Notes under the pieces: generated by a model
Databases searched by the model: none
What the model was told of the DNA's origin: nothing
The model's input: the letters and a program-made list of their open reading frames with translations, nothing else
Assembly: GCA_016235185.1 (NCBI GenBank)
Contig: JACRLT010000005.1
Span: forward strand, 1-64,000
DNA from: Candidatus Omnitrophota bacterium
GTDB lineage: Bacteria; Omnitrophota; Gorgyraeia; Velamenicoccales; Velamenicoccaceae
Length of the DNA: 64,000 nt
Reading direction: 5' to 3'
Shown here: positions 6,650-14,662 of the stretch, piece after piece
Position numbering within the stretch: the stretch's first letter is position 1
Layout: the number at the start of each line of letters is the position of its first letter
Position numbers and translations under genes: made by a program

Positions 6650-7270
6650 TTACGCCTTTAGCAATTCTTTCAATCTTTGGCGGACGCGCGCTTTTATCTT
6701 CCTGTCCGAAATTTTTCCTGCCCATGCCCGAGCCCTTGCAAAACTAAAAGAAGACGGAAAATACAATTCCGGAAAATGCCCGAATTGCCTTTTCTTGCGC
6801 GCAGACAAATATAGGCAATCAACCAAAGCCTTCTCCGGCTCTGCAATAAGGAAATCTCCTGACTCTCTATACCAATGGAACCCGCAAAAAAAAGAAGGCT
6901 GTATCTGATGGATGGCAAACGTACCGAGGGATGTCCGAATAACCTTTGAATGCGTTGTGGAAGCAAGTGTAATAGTCTGGGGTATCTGTTCAATGATGCC
7001 GTAAAGATGCAAGGCGCTGATAAAAGAAACATACGCGCGCTGCCTAGGCAAAAGAAAAGGTACGAGTTTAAAAGGGCTAAGTTGCTGGTGTCCGCTTTGG
7101 GCCCATAGGCCGCGAGAGAGTTTAAAAATAAAACCCTCCCTCTTTAGAAAATTAAGCGATTGAACCGTTGCTGACAGAGATCTACCGCAAAAATTAGCTA
7201 AGTCCCGAGTTGTAAATACGGGGCTCGTGATCTTTCTAATGAATTCCAAAACAGGCCTTTTCCTAAGCAT
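6650..7270 (-). CDS. AbiEi-like antitoxin/transcriptional regulator
   Basis: 206 residues. Residues 1-55 form a winged-helix domain (TTRDLANFCGRSLSATVQSL, then NFLKREGFIFKLSRGLW) as in AbiEi/type IV TA antitoxins. Residues 65-200 contain the AbiEi C-terminal region, including YVSFISALHLYGIIEQIP and a late AEPEKALVDCLYLS block. AbiEi represses its operon and counteracts the nucleotidyltransferase AbiEii. It overlaps the toxin stop by 8 bp and is the second gene here, reversed from the usual abiEi-abiEii order. Confidence 0.85.
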   Translation of the reverse strand: MLRKRPVLEFIRKITSPVFTTRDLANFCGRSLSATVQSLNFLKREGFIFKLSRGLWAQSGHQQLSPFKLVPFLLPRQRAYVSFISALHLYGIIEQIPQTITLASTTHSKVIRTSLGTFAIHQIQPSFFCGFHWYRESGDFLIAEPEKALVDCLYLSARKKRQFGHFPELYFPSSFSFARARAWAGKISDRKIKARVRQRLKELLKA

Positions 7271-8042
7271 CGGGCTTACCTAACTCGTCGATAAAATCAG
7301 CTGCCCTTAATTTGATCTCATCCCAATAGGCTTGCCGATCATACAAAGCCTGGTCGTCAGAAGCCAGATATGAAACAACGGTGTCTCGAAATTGCTCAAA
7401 ACTAACATCAAATATCCTCTCATGGGCTTTAACAAGATTGCCGCCTATTACGCGGCTGTGTGGGCCGATCTTCATATCTTTGCATTGCGAACTTAAAATG
7501 TATAGATCAAAGATGTCCCTGGCCTGAAGAGACGGCCTCAAAGCGATCGCCTCGATCTTCTGGAGTATTGCTGATCGAACATCATAATGCGGAACCAGCA
7601 ATGGGGCCAGCTTATAATCGCGCAAGAGTGTATTAGACACCGATCCAAACTCAATGCCCTTCTTTAAACCACGGCGGGAAAATTCGACTTTTGTAAATAG
7701 ATCTTCCCCTGCCGAAGTAATAAGATGGATCTTAAACCGCTGTGTAGTAAAAGTCTGTTTTGCTTTGGTTATATCCGGCGGGATGACGGCATCGATACCG
7801 AAGGTTTTAAGATGTCCCTGGAAAGAAGCATTCACGATCGTTTCCATAACAATATCCTTCACTATATCGAGCCTCACGCCGCCTATATCAAGATCCATGT
7901 CTTCGGAATACCGAAGGCTTTTATAAAAGAAGCGCAGATTAACCCCGCCCTTCAAGGCAAAAATATCGGCTTTAACCCTTCGGCTAAACCACCGAAGGAA
8001 TTCTAAATGAAAAACCTCTCGCTGCTGAAGGAAGTTATACAT
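7263..8042 (-). CDS. AbiEii/AbiGii-family nucleotidyltransferase toxin
   Basis: 259 residues. The catalytic signature is clear: FALKGGVNLRFFY then RYSEDMDLDI (G-G and D-x-D, residues about 29-53). A conserved LVPHYDVRSAILQKIEAIAL and ARDIFDLYIL block follows. AbiEii homologues block tRNA or translation by nucleotide transfer and cause abortive phage infection. The ATG at 8042 lies at or within 2 nt of the predicted transcription start, so the message may be leaderless. Confidence 0.87.
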   Translation of the reverse strand: MYNFLQQREVFHLEFLRWFSRRVKADIFALKGGVNLRFFYKSLRYSEDMDLDIGGVRLDIVKDIVMETIVNASFQGHLKTFGIDAVIPPDITKAKQTFTTQRFKIHLITSAGEDLFTKVEFSRRGLKKGIEFGSVSNTLLRDYKLAPLLVPHYDVRSAILQKIEAIALRPSLQARDIFDLYILSSQCKDMKIGPHSRVIGGNLVKAHERIFDVSFEQFRDTVVSYLASDDQALYDRQAYWDEIKLRAADFIDELGKPDA

Positions 8043-8050
8043 AATTATGT

Positions 8051-8079
8051 ATTATAATTTAGGTATATCTAAATTTCAA
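8051..8079 (-). promoter_or_regulatory. Promoter with operator palindrome inside the spacer (AbiE operon)
   Basis: Minus-strand TTGAAA (8079-8074), a 17-nt spacer and TATAAT (8056-8051). The palindrome AATTTAG-N6-CTAAATT (8056-8075) fills the spacer. A winged-helix AbiEi bound there would block RNA polymerase. Confidence 0.65.
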
Positions 8080-8113
8080 TACATATTTAATCTATATCGC
8101 TCTTAAGGAAGAT

Positions 8114-8764
8114 TTAGAAGCCTTCGATGTCAACGATCTTGTTCTTTATGGCGTACTTGATCAGGTCGCTCGTCTTGTGGAGGCCGAGTTTTTTTAGGAT
8201 ATTATTTTTATAATTTTCTGCGGTCCTTGCGCTGATGAAGAGCGCATCCGCTATTTCCTTTGCCGTCTTGCCTTCTGCCACAAGGCGCAAGACCTGCTCT
8301 TCGCGTTCGCTCAATATCTTCTCCTTTGCCAATTCTTGCGGGCTCTTGCTGGCCTTTTCCAAAAGATATGTCGATACGTCCGCGCTTAAATAGATCTGTC
8401 CGGCGGTGATCTTGCGAAGCGCAGGCAAAAGGTCGTCAGCGGCATTCTCTTTGTTCAAATACCCCCGCACGCCCGCTTTGAGCGCCTGCATAACATAGGC
8501 ATCAGCCTTATGCACGCTGATTATCAGGATGCTTGTCTTTTTCGAAAGGCGCTGGATCTGCGAAATGATCTCAAGGCCGCTTTTTTTAGGCATCGTGATA
8601 TCCAATAAAAGGATATCGGGCTTAAGCGATGCCACTTTTTCAAGGACCTCTTCGCCGTCCTGCGCTTCGCCGGCTATCTCATAGGCGGCCTGGTTACGCA
8701 GGATATTCTTGATACCTTCACGGATTATGTCGTGGTCATCAGCAATAAGAATTTTATATGGCAT
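8114..8764 (-). CDS. NarL/FixJ-family response regulator
   Basis: 216 residues. Receiver domain 1-120 has the acidic pair in IADDHD, phospho-acceptor Asp in DILLLDITMP, and switch and lysine positions present (LNKENAADD is slightly atypical around the Lys). A LuxR-type HTH at about 145-210 reads LSEREEQVLRLVAEGKTAKE, then IADALFISARTAENYKNNIL. Its cognate kinase is very likely the HisKA_3 kinase at 9191-10558, from which it is now separated by a four-helix-bundle gene. It is the last gene of the long minus-strand run. Confidence 0.92.
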   Translation of the reverse strand: MPYKILIADDHDIIREGIKNILRNQAAYEIAGEAQDGEEVLEKVASLKPDILLLDITMPKKSGLEIISQIQRLSKKTSILIISVHKADAYVMQALKAGVRGYLNKENAADDLLPALRKITAGQIYLSADVSTYLLEKASKSPQELAKEKILSEREEQVLRLVAEGKTAKEIADALFISARTAENYKNNILKKLGLHKTSDLIKYAIKNKIVDIEGF

Positions 8765-8770
8765 AGTTTT

Positions 8771-8800
8771 GCGTAGAGCTTAGGGCATATGGCTTAGAGT
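8771..8800. repeat. Heptamer array, arm 1 flanking the four-helix-bundle gene
   Basis: GCGTAGA GCTTAGG GCATATG GCTTAGA: consecutive 7-bp words starting GC. It is the inverse-sense counterpart of the array at 9154-9199 across the inserted gene. Confidence 0.7.
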
Positions 8801-8804
8801 AAAA

Positions 8805-9152
8805 TCAAAGACAAGAACGGAAAGCTCTTATTTTTTTAACCAAAAGCTCACTCTCTTGGTACACTTGATCGAACTTATCCTGCGCTAAATAATTCTTCTC
8901 TTTAGCTAAAATCAACCCGGAGACAGTTTCGTAAAGAGACCGTATTGAATAATTCAGGAAACTCTTGAATTCCAGTTTTGAAGAACTCCCTGATCCCTCT
9001 GCAATGTTATTTGATATTGATAACGACGAATTTCTCAACTGGGAGGCTAAGCTATACTGGACCTTTTGAGGGAATTCATCTGTAAAATCGTAAACTTTGG
9101 AGGCATAAGTTATAGCCATCTTCCAAATATCCAATGATTCAAACCTAAACAT
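8805..9152 (-). CDS. Four-helix-bundle protein (23S rRNA IVP / S23 family)
   Basis: 115 residues with the family hallmarks: FESLDIWKMAITYA near the start, QLRNSSLSISNNIAEGSG in the middle and a long helical C-terminus. Proteins of this family were first described in 23S rRNA intervening sequences and are related in fold to Avd. Function is unknown. It interrupts a kinase/regulator pair and is bracketed on both sides by heptamer arrays of opposite sense, suggesting arrival as a mobile unit. Confidence 0.88.
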   Translation of the reverse strand: MFRFESLDIWKMAITYASKVYDFTDEFPQKVQYSLASQLRNSSLSISNNIAEGSGSSSKLEFKSFLNYSIRSLYETVSGLILAKEKNYLAQDKFDQVYQESELLVKKIRAFRSCL

Positions 9153-9153
9153 A

Positions 9154-9199
9154 CTCTACGCCCTATGCCCTTAGCCCTATGCCATACGCCCTACGCTAT
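9154..9199. repeat. Heptamer array, arm 2 flanking the four-helix-bundle gene
   Basis: GCCCTAT GCCCTTA GCCCTAT GCCATAC GCCCTAC GCTATC: strict 7-bp spacing of GC. It runs into the last codons of the histidine kinase. Confidence 0.8.
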
Positions 9200-10558
9200 C
9201 GGCAGCTCAACTTCAAGCCTGGTACCTTTGCCGGGCCGCGACCCGACAGTGAGCTTGCCGCCTAATAATTCAATACGTTCCCTTACCCCCTGTAACCCGA
9301 GTTTTATCTTATCTTCTTTCCTGCGCAGCGGGCGCTTAAGGTATTGCTCATAATCAAACCCTGCACCGTCGTCGGAAACACACAGATAGACATCCTCATC
9401 TTTTTGCTCGAGAGTGACTTCAACATTTTTTGCTCCGGAATACTTGGCGCTATTCGTCAGCGCCTCCTGTGCCACGCGGTAAAGCACCAGGCTGTACTCC
9501 GGCGATAGCCGAAGCTTGGCATCAGGCCTTAAATAATTACAACTGCATCCTGTCAATTCCCGGTGCTGCAGGACTAAAGCAGCTATGCTTTCAATCAAGC
9601 CCAGGTCCTCTAATTCCGGCGGCCGCAGCATCTCGGAAATATTATGCGTTTTCTCCATAAGCGTGTCTAATATCTTTTTGGCCTTGTCTATCTTTTCTCT
9701 ACCATCTGTCAATTCAGCCGGCAGGTCCTTACTGACCAACCCCAGGTATATCTTTAAGGCGCTTAAGTCCTGCCCCATCTGGTCGTGGACCTGCAGGGAA
9801 AGGTTATTGCGCTCCTCTTCCTCTATGCTGATCATTTTGCGGTAAATGAATTCCCTGTGTTCCTTTTCGCGCTTGTTGCGCCGGTATATAAGCAATGCTG
9901 TCTGGCCGCCTAAAAGGAGGCCGATAAGAAGAGACCAGGATAAAAAGGAAATTGACCTCTCCTTGCCGAGCCTTGCGTCTTTAAGCTGCGCCTGTATCTC
10001 CCTAAGATTGAATGTCACCAACGGGTCGTCAAGATATGCATCCACACGAAAAACCTTGTTTTCAAAATCCATGAGCTGCCTGTTTATCGCGGCCTCAATC
10101 TTTTTCCTGTTTTCAGGAGTGCTGGCATCGATCTGTTTAACGGAGGAGGCCACCTTATCACCTATCTGACGCAGCTCCGCCTCATTCGTGCGGATAGTAT
10201 TGACCCAGGTTTTTTGTTCCTGCGCAGCGGCCAAGGCGCTATAGCGCTCAAGCTCTTTGTCAAATTTTTCCGACGTGGAGCGCACAAAATTCAATTTCTC
10301 TCCGAGCGCCGCGGCATCAAGGAATTTTGCCCCCTGCCAGAACATATAACTGCGTATGCCCATGGCGTATTTGGCATTGCTGGATTTCATCTCAAAGATA
10401 GCGCTCTGCGCCGGCACATAACTATTGCCTAAAATATCCACAGCGCGGCTTAGGTTCTGTATCTGTACGATACCAATAAGGCCTACGGCCACGATAAGCA
10501 AAAGCAGGCCGCCGAATCCAATTGCCATTTTCCAATCGATAGTAAAACGCTTGAACAT
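9191..10558 (-). CDS. Membrane sensor histidine kinase, HisKA_3 (NarX/DegS type)
   Basis: 455 residues. TM1 at about 12-32, a periplasmic helical (4HB_MCP-like) sensor at 35-190, TM2 at about 198-218. The phosphorylatable histidine is in EERNNLSLQVHDQMGQDLSA (about residue 255). A HATPase_c domain follows (ALTNSAKYSGAKNVEV as N box, SDDGAGFDYE as G1, LGLQGVRERIELLGG). It should phosphorylate the NarL-type regulator at 8114-8764. It lies downstream of the secretion operon, so it may monitor envelope or secretion state; the signal is unknown. Confidence 0.92.
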   Translation of the reverse strand: MFKRFTIDWKMAIGFGGLLLLIVAVGLIGIVQIQNLSRAVDILGNSYVPAQSAIFEMKSSNAKYAMGIRSYMFWQGAKFLDAAALGEKLNFVRSTSEKFDKELERYSALAAAQEQKTWVNTIRTNEAELRQIGDKVASSVKQIDASTPENRKKIEAAINRQLMDFENKVFRVDAYLDDPLVTFNLREIQAQLKDARLGKERSISFLSWSLLIGLLLGGQTALLIYRRNKREKEHREFIYRKMISIEEEERNNLSLQVHDQMGQDLSALKIYLGLVSKDLPAELTDGREKIDKAKKILDTLMEKTHNISEMLRPPELEDLGLIESIAALVLQHRELTGCSCNYLRPDAKLRLSPEYSLVLYRVAQEALTNSAKYSGAKNVEVTLEQKDEDVYLCVSDDGAGFDYEQYLKRPLRRKEDKIKLGLQGVRERIELLGGKLTVGSRPGKGTRLEVELPIA

Positions 10559-10582
10559 TTTTAATTGGGGGCAGATATTCCT

Positions 10583-11326
10583 CTACTTATCCAGATTCGC
10601 CAGCCACTCTTGAACGGATTCTGCGTCGTCGGAAGTCGGCGAAAGTTCCAGGAACGCGCGGTAGTGAAACCGTGCATTCTCTTTATCCTTAAAATAGTCG
10701 TCAAAAATAATGCCGAGGTTATAGTGGCATGACGCGTTCTTTGGGTTATAGCTCAACGCGGCCTTAAACTCCCTTACTGCGGATTCATAATCTTTGTTCT
10801 GGGAATACAGGACGCCCAGATTATAGTGGTAGCGTTCCGACTCAATATTGACCTTGCCCTTGGACTTGGCAAGCTGGGCTTCCAGCGATAAGATCCTGGT
10901 CTCGTAAAGCTGTTTCTTTTTGTTAAAACTCTTCTCCAGAAGCCCCACATTATCTCGGCCGTCTTTTCTCAAGGCCGCCACATCCTTGCGCAGGCTGTCT
11001 AAGTCGTCATTGGCTGCCAAAGACATCTCCCTTTCTTTCAGGAATGCCTTCTTTACAGCCTCAACCGCCTTGTCAGCCCTGTCTTTTTTCCCGGAGATCT
11101 CCTCTATTTGGCCCAAGAGCCTCTTTTTTTCTTCCAACGCCTTTTCCTTTTCGGTTTTAAGTTCTTCTTTCAGCCGCTTGTTTTCCACCAGGGCGTCCTC
11201 GGCAGTCTTTAAATGCTCCGTGCGCAAAAGCTGATTCTTATCAGACTCGGCCTTATATAAAAAACCGACACCCGCGATTAAAATGATCAGGATGCCGGTC
11301 GTAGCCAAAAAGATAAATTTATTCAT
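10583..11326 (-). CDS. Membrane-anchored coiled-coil TPR protein
   Basis: 247 residues: an N-terminal TM or signal anchor (FIFLATTGILIILIAGVGFL), a long charged coiled coil (about 30-150), then at least two TPR units (YHYNLGVLYSQNKDYESAVR and ASCHYNLGIIFDDYFKDKEN). It overlaps the secretin gene by 8 bp. Position suggests an accessory of the secretion machine, possibly secretin assembly or periplasmic scaffolding, in the manner of TPR pilotins, but no specific family is recognised. Confidence 0.75.
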   Translation of the reverse strand: MNKFIFLATTGILIILIAGVGFLYKAESDKNQLLRTEHLKTAEDALVENKRLKEELKTEKEKALEEKKRLLGQIEEISGKKDRADKAVEAVKKAFLKEREMSLAANDDLDSLRKDVAALRKDGRDNVGLLEKSFNKKKQLYETRILSLEAQLAKSKGKVNIESERYHYNLGVLYSQNKDYESAVREFKAALSYNPKNASCHYNLGIIFDDYFKDKENARFHYRAFLELSPTSDDAESVQEWLANLDK

Positions 11327-12929
11327 CGACTGTTATTTTCTCTCCCTCCAGGCCGCTTTTTATCTTTTTAGTCAGGACCCCGCGGGACTTTACTTCTTCT
11401 CTTTCAGCGTCGACGCGCTCTATGTCTCCGGTTATGATGCGCGGCGTCAAGAAAATAGCAAGCTCCGTTTTTTGCTTCTGGGTATCCTTGTTGCCGAACA
11501 GCCAGCCGACCAAAGGCAGCTTGCCTAAGACCGGAAGCTGGTCGCGCGAATTGCGCGTCTCTTCTTTCATGAGGCCGGCTATCATGATCATTGCCTTATC
11601 TTTGACCTTGACGACAGTTTCAGCCTGTGATGTTTCCACAACAGGCACGGTAGAGCCAAGGGGCGATGTTGCGGTCTCTCTCACCGAGCTGACCTCGGGA
11701 CGGATCTTCATGACTACAAAACCATCGTCGGAGATCGTAGGGGTTACATTAAGCTTAACACCCACATCGACATAATTGACGGATTCTGCAGTAGTCGTCG
11801 TGACGCTGGACTGGCTCTGCGTCTGGGAAAAATAAACCTCCTTGGAACCGATGAGGATACTGGCTTCCTGATTATTGACAACGGCTATCCTGGGACGGGA
11901 AAGGATGTTGGTCTTGGTCAAAGTATTTAAGGCCTGCATAACGACATTAAAATCGTTGGCCGCCAGCGTCCCCACGCTCATCTGACCCAAAGTGCTGCTT
12001 AGGTTGGTTACGGGGAACTTGCCCTTAAAGCTTGTATCCTTAAGTTGCCCGACGTCAAAAAGCCTCTCCCAGTCAATGCCTAACCGCGTGCGGTCATTCA
12101 AGGAGATCTGCACTATCTGCACCTCGATCAAGACCTGCTTGGTCTCGTCGTCAAATGCCTCGACCATTTTTTTTATTCTTTTCATCCTGTCAGGCAGGTC
12201 GCTTATAGCAATTTTGTTGGTCCTTGCGTCAAATTGCATCTGGCTTGCACCGGGAGTCACGACACCGTCCAACTTAGCCTTTATGTCTTCAGCTTTAGCA
12301 TACTTTAAGTCAAATATCTCTGTCTCCTTGGATTGATCCATCGCAATTGCAGCCCGTTCCATAAGTATAAGCGTCTCCGGGACATCGACAAGGATCACCG
12401 TACCCGAAGGCTCATCAACGATGATCTTACCCACATCGCTCTTCAATTGGCCCAAAGCCGTAGACACATCCTTGGGCGAGGCGTTTTTAAGCGAGAACAT
12501 CCTCACCTTGCGCGTCTCCTGATAAGGCTGGCCGTAGAGCTGTTTATATTTATCGACGGGCATGATTGTTATGATATTTTTTTCTTTGACCATTGCCAAG
12601 GCGTTGCTTATCAAGATGATATCTAGCGCGTCTTCAAAAGTCACATTGTTCAAAAATACGTTCACGCGTCCTGTCACATCCTTGGTAGGGACTATATTAA
12701 CATTCATCTTCATTGAAAGGATCTTCAAAAGCTCGATGATATCTACCCCTTTCAGGTCAAGGGAGATCTTGCCCGGCCCGGCATCATTGATAGTTGTAGA
12801 CGGGAGCGGATCAGGAGTGGCGGTAAAATTGCCGGAGACCTCTTCTATCTGGGCCGAGGCGCATGAAAAAAACGCCGCCAAAATAAAAAAGGCAAGGATG
12901 CCGGCCTGTAAACGGATCTGTCTATGCAT
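11319..12929 (-). CDS. gspD: T2SS/T4P secretin (GspD/PilQ-like)
   Basis: 536 residues. Signal peptide (to about residue 27, CASA-Q). An N0/STN-like domain contains ISLDLKGVDIIELLKIL; two N-type ring domains follow (FSLKNASPKDVSTALGQL; FDLKYAKAEDIKAKL). The secretin domain starts near residue 265 (QVLIEVQIVQISLNDRTRLG) and includes SRPRIAVVNNQEASILIGSK and the gate region ending in LPLVGWLFG. It forms the outer-membrane channel. It is shorter than Klebsiella PulD (about 650) because it has fewer N domains. It is preceded by the GspC-like gene with an 11-bp gap. Confidence 0.93.
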   Translation of the reverse strand: MHRQIRLQAGILAFFILAAFFSCASAQIEEVSGNFTATPDPLPSTTINDAGPGKISLDLKGVDIIELLKILSMKMNVNIVPTKDVTGRVNVFLNNVTFEDALDIILISNALAMVKEKNIITIMPVDKYKQLYGQPYQETRKVRMFSLKNASPKDVSTALGQLKSDVGKIIVDEPSGTVILVDVPETLILMERAAIAMDQSKETEIFDLKYAKAEDIKAKLDGVVTPGASQMQFDARTNKIAISDLPDRMKRIKKMVEAFDDETKQVLIEVQIVQISLNDRTRLGIDWERLFDVGQLKDTSFKGKFPVTNLSSTLGQMSVGTLAANDFNVVMQALNTLTKTNILSRPRIAVVNNQEASILIGSKEVYFSQTQSQSSVTTTTAESVNYVDVGVKLNVTPTISDDGFVVMKIRPEVSSVRETATSPLGSTVPVVETSQAETVVKVKDKAMIMIAGLMKEETRNSRDQLPVLGKLPLVGWLFGNKDTQKQKTELAIFLTPRIITGDIERVDAEREEVKSRGVLTKKIKSGLEGEKITVDE

Positions 12930-12940
12930 GGTTTATTGCC

Positions 12941-13573
12941 TTACCTTAGTTCTACTTCCTGATCATCATAACTCAAAATTACGCGGTCCTTCAAGATATC
13001 TTTTACGCGGCCGCTTTTGATCTTGCCGCCGCGGTTTAAAAGATAGGTCCTGCCGTCTTTGGAATCTTCGATCATCGCCTGCGGCGCATCAGACCAGATA
13101 ATGCCGACTAATTTCAGGTCCGCTGCCAGGCTCGCCGCTGCCGCCTCCAGCTGGGCAGATGTTTTTCCAGACGGCGCCTGTGCCGCCGGTGTAGGCAATG
13201 AAAAAATATTTCTCGGCGTTATCTCCTGCAGATAAACAGCCAACGGGTCCAGGCGCTCAATGGCCAGGTCCCCCACGCCTTGAGTTTTTGCCAAAAGCTC
13301 CAATTGCTCTATCACACTTTTCCTGGGCAGGCCCAACCAAGAATCTACGGCTAAAAAAAAAGTTGCAAGCGCACCTAAAAAAACAAGGGCGACATTTACT
13401 GCCTTCAGGTTCAATAACTCTTTTACCCTGTCTCCGTATTTGGCGCGCAATAACTTCAAGTTAAGCTGGAAATCCTGCCGGCGGCGAGGAGCGCGCATTT
13501 GGCCCATTGCCCCAGGCGGGGATTCGATGATGCGCAACAGTTTCTCTTCAGGTGTTAGGTTTGATTCGGGCAT
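12941..13573 (-). CDS. GspC/PilP-like inner-membrane linker protein
   Basis: 210 residues from ATG 13573. A cytoplasmic N-terminus, one TM (AVNVALVFLGALATFFLAV), a periplasmic linker and a C-terminal homology-region domain (LKLVGIIWSDAPQAMIEDSK, then GRTYLLNRGGKIKSGRVKDI) matching GspC HR/PilP. It connects inner-membrane platform to secretin. An upstream TTG would extend the frame through a heptamer array; the ATG is preferred because that extension is repeat sequence. Confidence 0.82.
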   Translation of the reverse strand: MPESNLTPEEKLLRIIESPPGAMGQMRAPRRRQDFQLNLKLLRAKYGDRVKELLNLKAVNVALVFLGALATFFLAVDSWLGLPRKSVIEQLELLAKTQGVGDLAIERLDPLAVYLQEITPRNIFSLPTPAAQAPSGKTSAQLEAAAASLAADLKLVGIIWSDAPQAMIEDSKDGRTYLLNRGGKIKSGRVKDILKDRVILSYDDQEVELR

Positions 13574-13581
13574 AATTTTTA

Positions 13582-13706
13582 ATGACAAAATCCAAATGAC
13601 AAAATCCAAATTAAATCCCAATACCCAATGCCAAAAACATTCAGCATTGATATTTTGTCATTAATTTGACATTTGAGATTTGTCATTTGACATTTGCCGT
13701 TTCATA
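13582..13706. repeat. Heptamer array, CAAAT/TTTGACA words
   Basis: Left half GACAAAA TCCAAAT GACAAAA TCCAAAT TAAATCC CAATACC CAATGCC; right half TTTGAGA TTTGTCA TTTGACA TTTGCCG: 7-bp period in both halves, with roughly complementary halves that could fold as a long imperfect hairpin. It fills the junction between exeA and the GspC gene. Confidence 0.8.
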
Positions 13707-14523
13707 CTACTTCCTCCGCGACGATCTTTCGCACGACGTCGCGGTCAACTACGATCTTATTTTCCATGACCAGGCTTTTCAACGCTTTATGCGCAAGCAT
13801 CGCTATGCGTCGCGGATACCCCTGTGTCTGCTGGTATATCTCCATCAACGCATCATCCTTAAAAAGCGGCATTCCGGACTGATAGCCTGCCTGGCGGATG
13901 CGGAACTCTATCATCTCTTTTGTCTCGGCGTCGTCCAAAGGATTAATTATATATTTCATGCTGATCCTGTCCATGAGATTCTTCATCTCGCGGATCTTCG
14001 GCAACAGTTCCAACTGCGCCAGAAGCACCAACTGCAGAAGTTTGTATTCGTTGGTCTCATAATTCAGGAGCACACGCAAGACCTCTAAGGAAGCCTGATT
14101 GAGCTTCTGCGCCTCATCTACGAGAAGGATGACGGTCTTGTTCTCCTGCACGCCTTTTTGAAAAAGATATTTTTTGATGGCCTCCTTCATGTCGAGCAAG
14201 GACGGCCTTGAGTCCTCCATCTGTACGCCGAAGGTGCGCAATAGCGACTCCAGGAAAACCTCTTCAGTCTCATACGTCGGGTCAAGGATCATGGAGAAGA
14301 TCGTGTCATCGCGCGTTTTTAGCATCTGGAATAATTTACGCGACAGCGTTGTCTTGCCCGTGCCTATATCGCCGAGGATGACGGACAAGCCCCGGCGCAG
14401 GCGGATCTCTATAAGGAGCCTGGTCAAAGCAGCCTGGTGCTCCCGTGATTGATAGAAAAACTCCGGATCAGGACTCGTTGAAAATGGTTCTTTGTTCAAA
14501 CCTAATATCTGGAAGTAACTCAT
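13702..14523 (-). CDS. ExeA/GspA-like AAA ATPase
   Basis: 273 residues. Starts MSYFQILGLNKEPFSTSPDP, the ExeA hallmark. Walker A is GDIGTGKTT (about 46-54), Walker B VILLVDEAQKL (about 128-138), with a sensor region (NPLDDAETKEMIEFRIRQAG) and an arginine-rich helical lid. ExeA with ExeB remodels peptidoglycan to seat the secretin. The C-terminal peptidoglycan-binding domain of Aeromonas ExeA is absent, so this is the short form. It lies between gspK and the GspC gene. Confidence 0.9.
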   Translation of the reverse strand: MSYFQILGLNKEPFSTSPDPEFFYQSREHQAALTRLLIEIRLRRGLSVILGDIGTGKTTLSRKLFQMLKTRDDTIFSMILDPTYETEEVFLESLLRTFGVQMEDSRPSLLDMKEAIKKYLFQKGVQENKTVILLVDEAQKLNQASLEVLRVLLNYETNEYKLLQLVLLAQLELLPKIREMKNLMDRISMKYIINPLDDAETKEMIEFRIRQAGYQSGMPLFKDDALMEIYQQTQGYPRRIAMLAHKALKSLVMENKIVVDRDVVRKIVAEEVV

Positions 14524-14539
14524 GAATTTGCCCTCTACC

Positions 14540-14608
14540 GTAACGCTGCGAATTCACCCCGCCTCTTGCATTCTGCAAGAATGCGGCGGGGTAAGTTCGC
14601 GCAGTTAC
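14540..14608. other. Long imperfect hairpin between gspK and exeA
   Basis: Outer arms GTAAC...GTTAC with inner CACCCCGCC/GGCGGGGTA and a small CTTGCA-TTC-TGCAAG hairpin at the tip: about 69 nt in total. There is no U-tract, so it is more likely an RNA processing or stability element than a terminator. Confidence 0.6.
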
Positions 14609-14637
14609 TTTACGTAAACTTTAGTTTACGTAAAGTA
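14606..14637. other. Perfect 15-bp palindrome with 2-nt loop
   Basis: TACTTTACGTAAACT, TT, AGTTTACGTAAAGTA. It abuts the previous hairpin. It could be a dimeric-regulator operator, a cruciform or a strong RNA hairpin inside the operon. Confidence 0.7.
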
Positions 14638-14662
14638 TGCGCTCACTTATTATCTCATAAAT

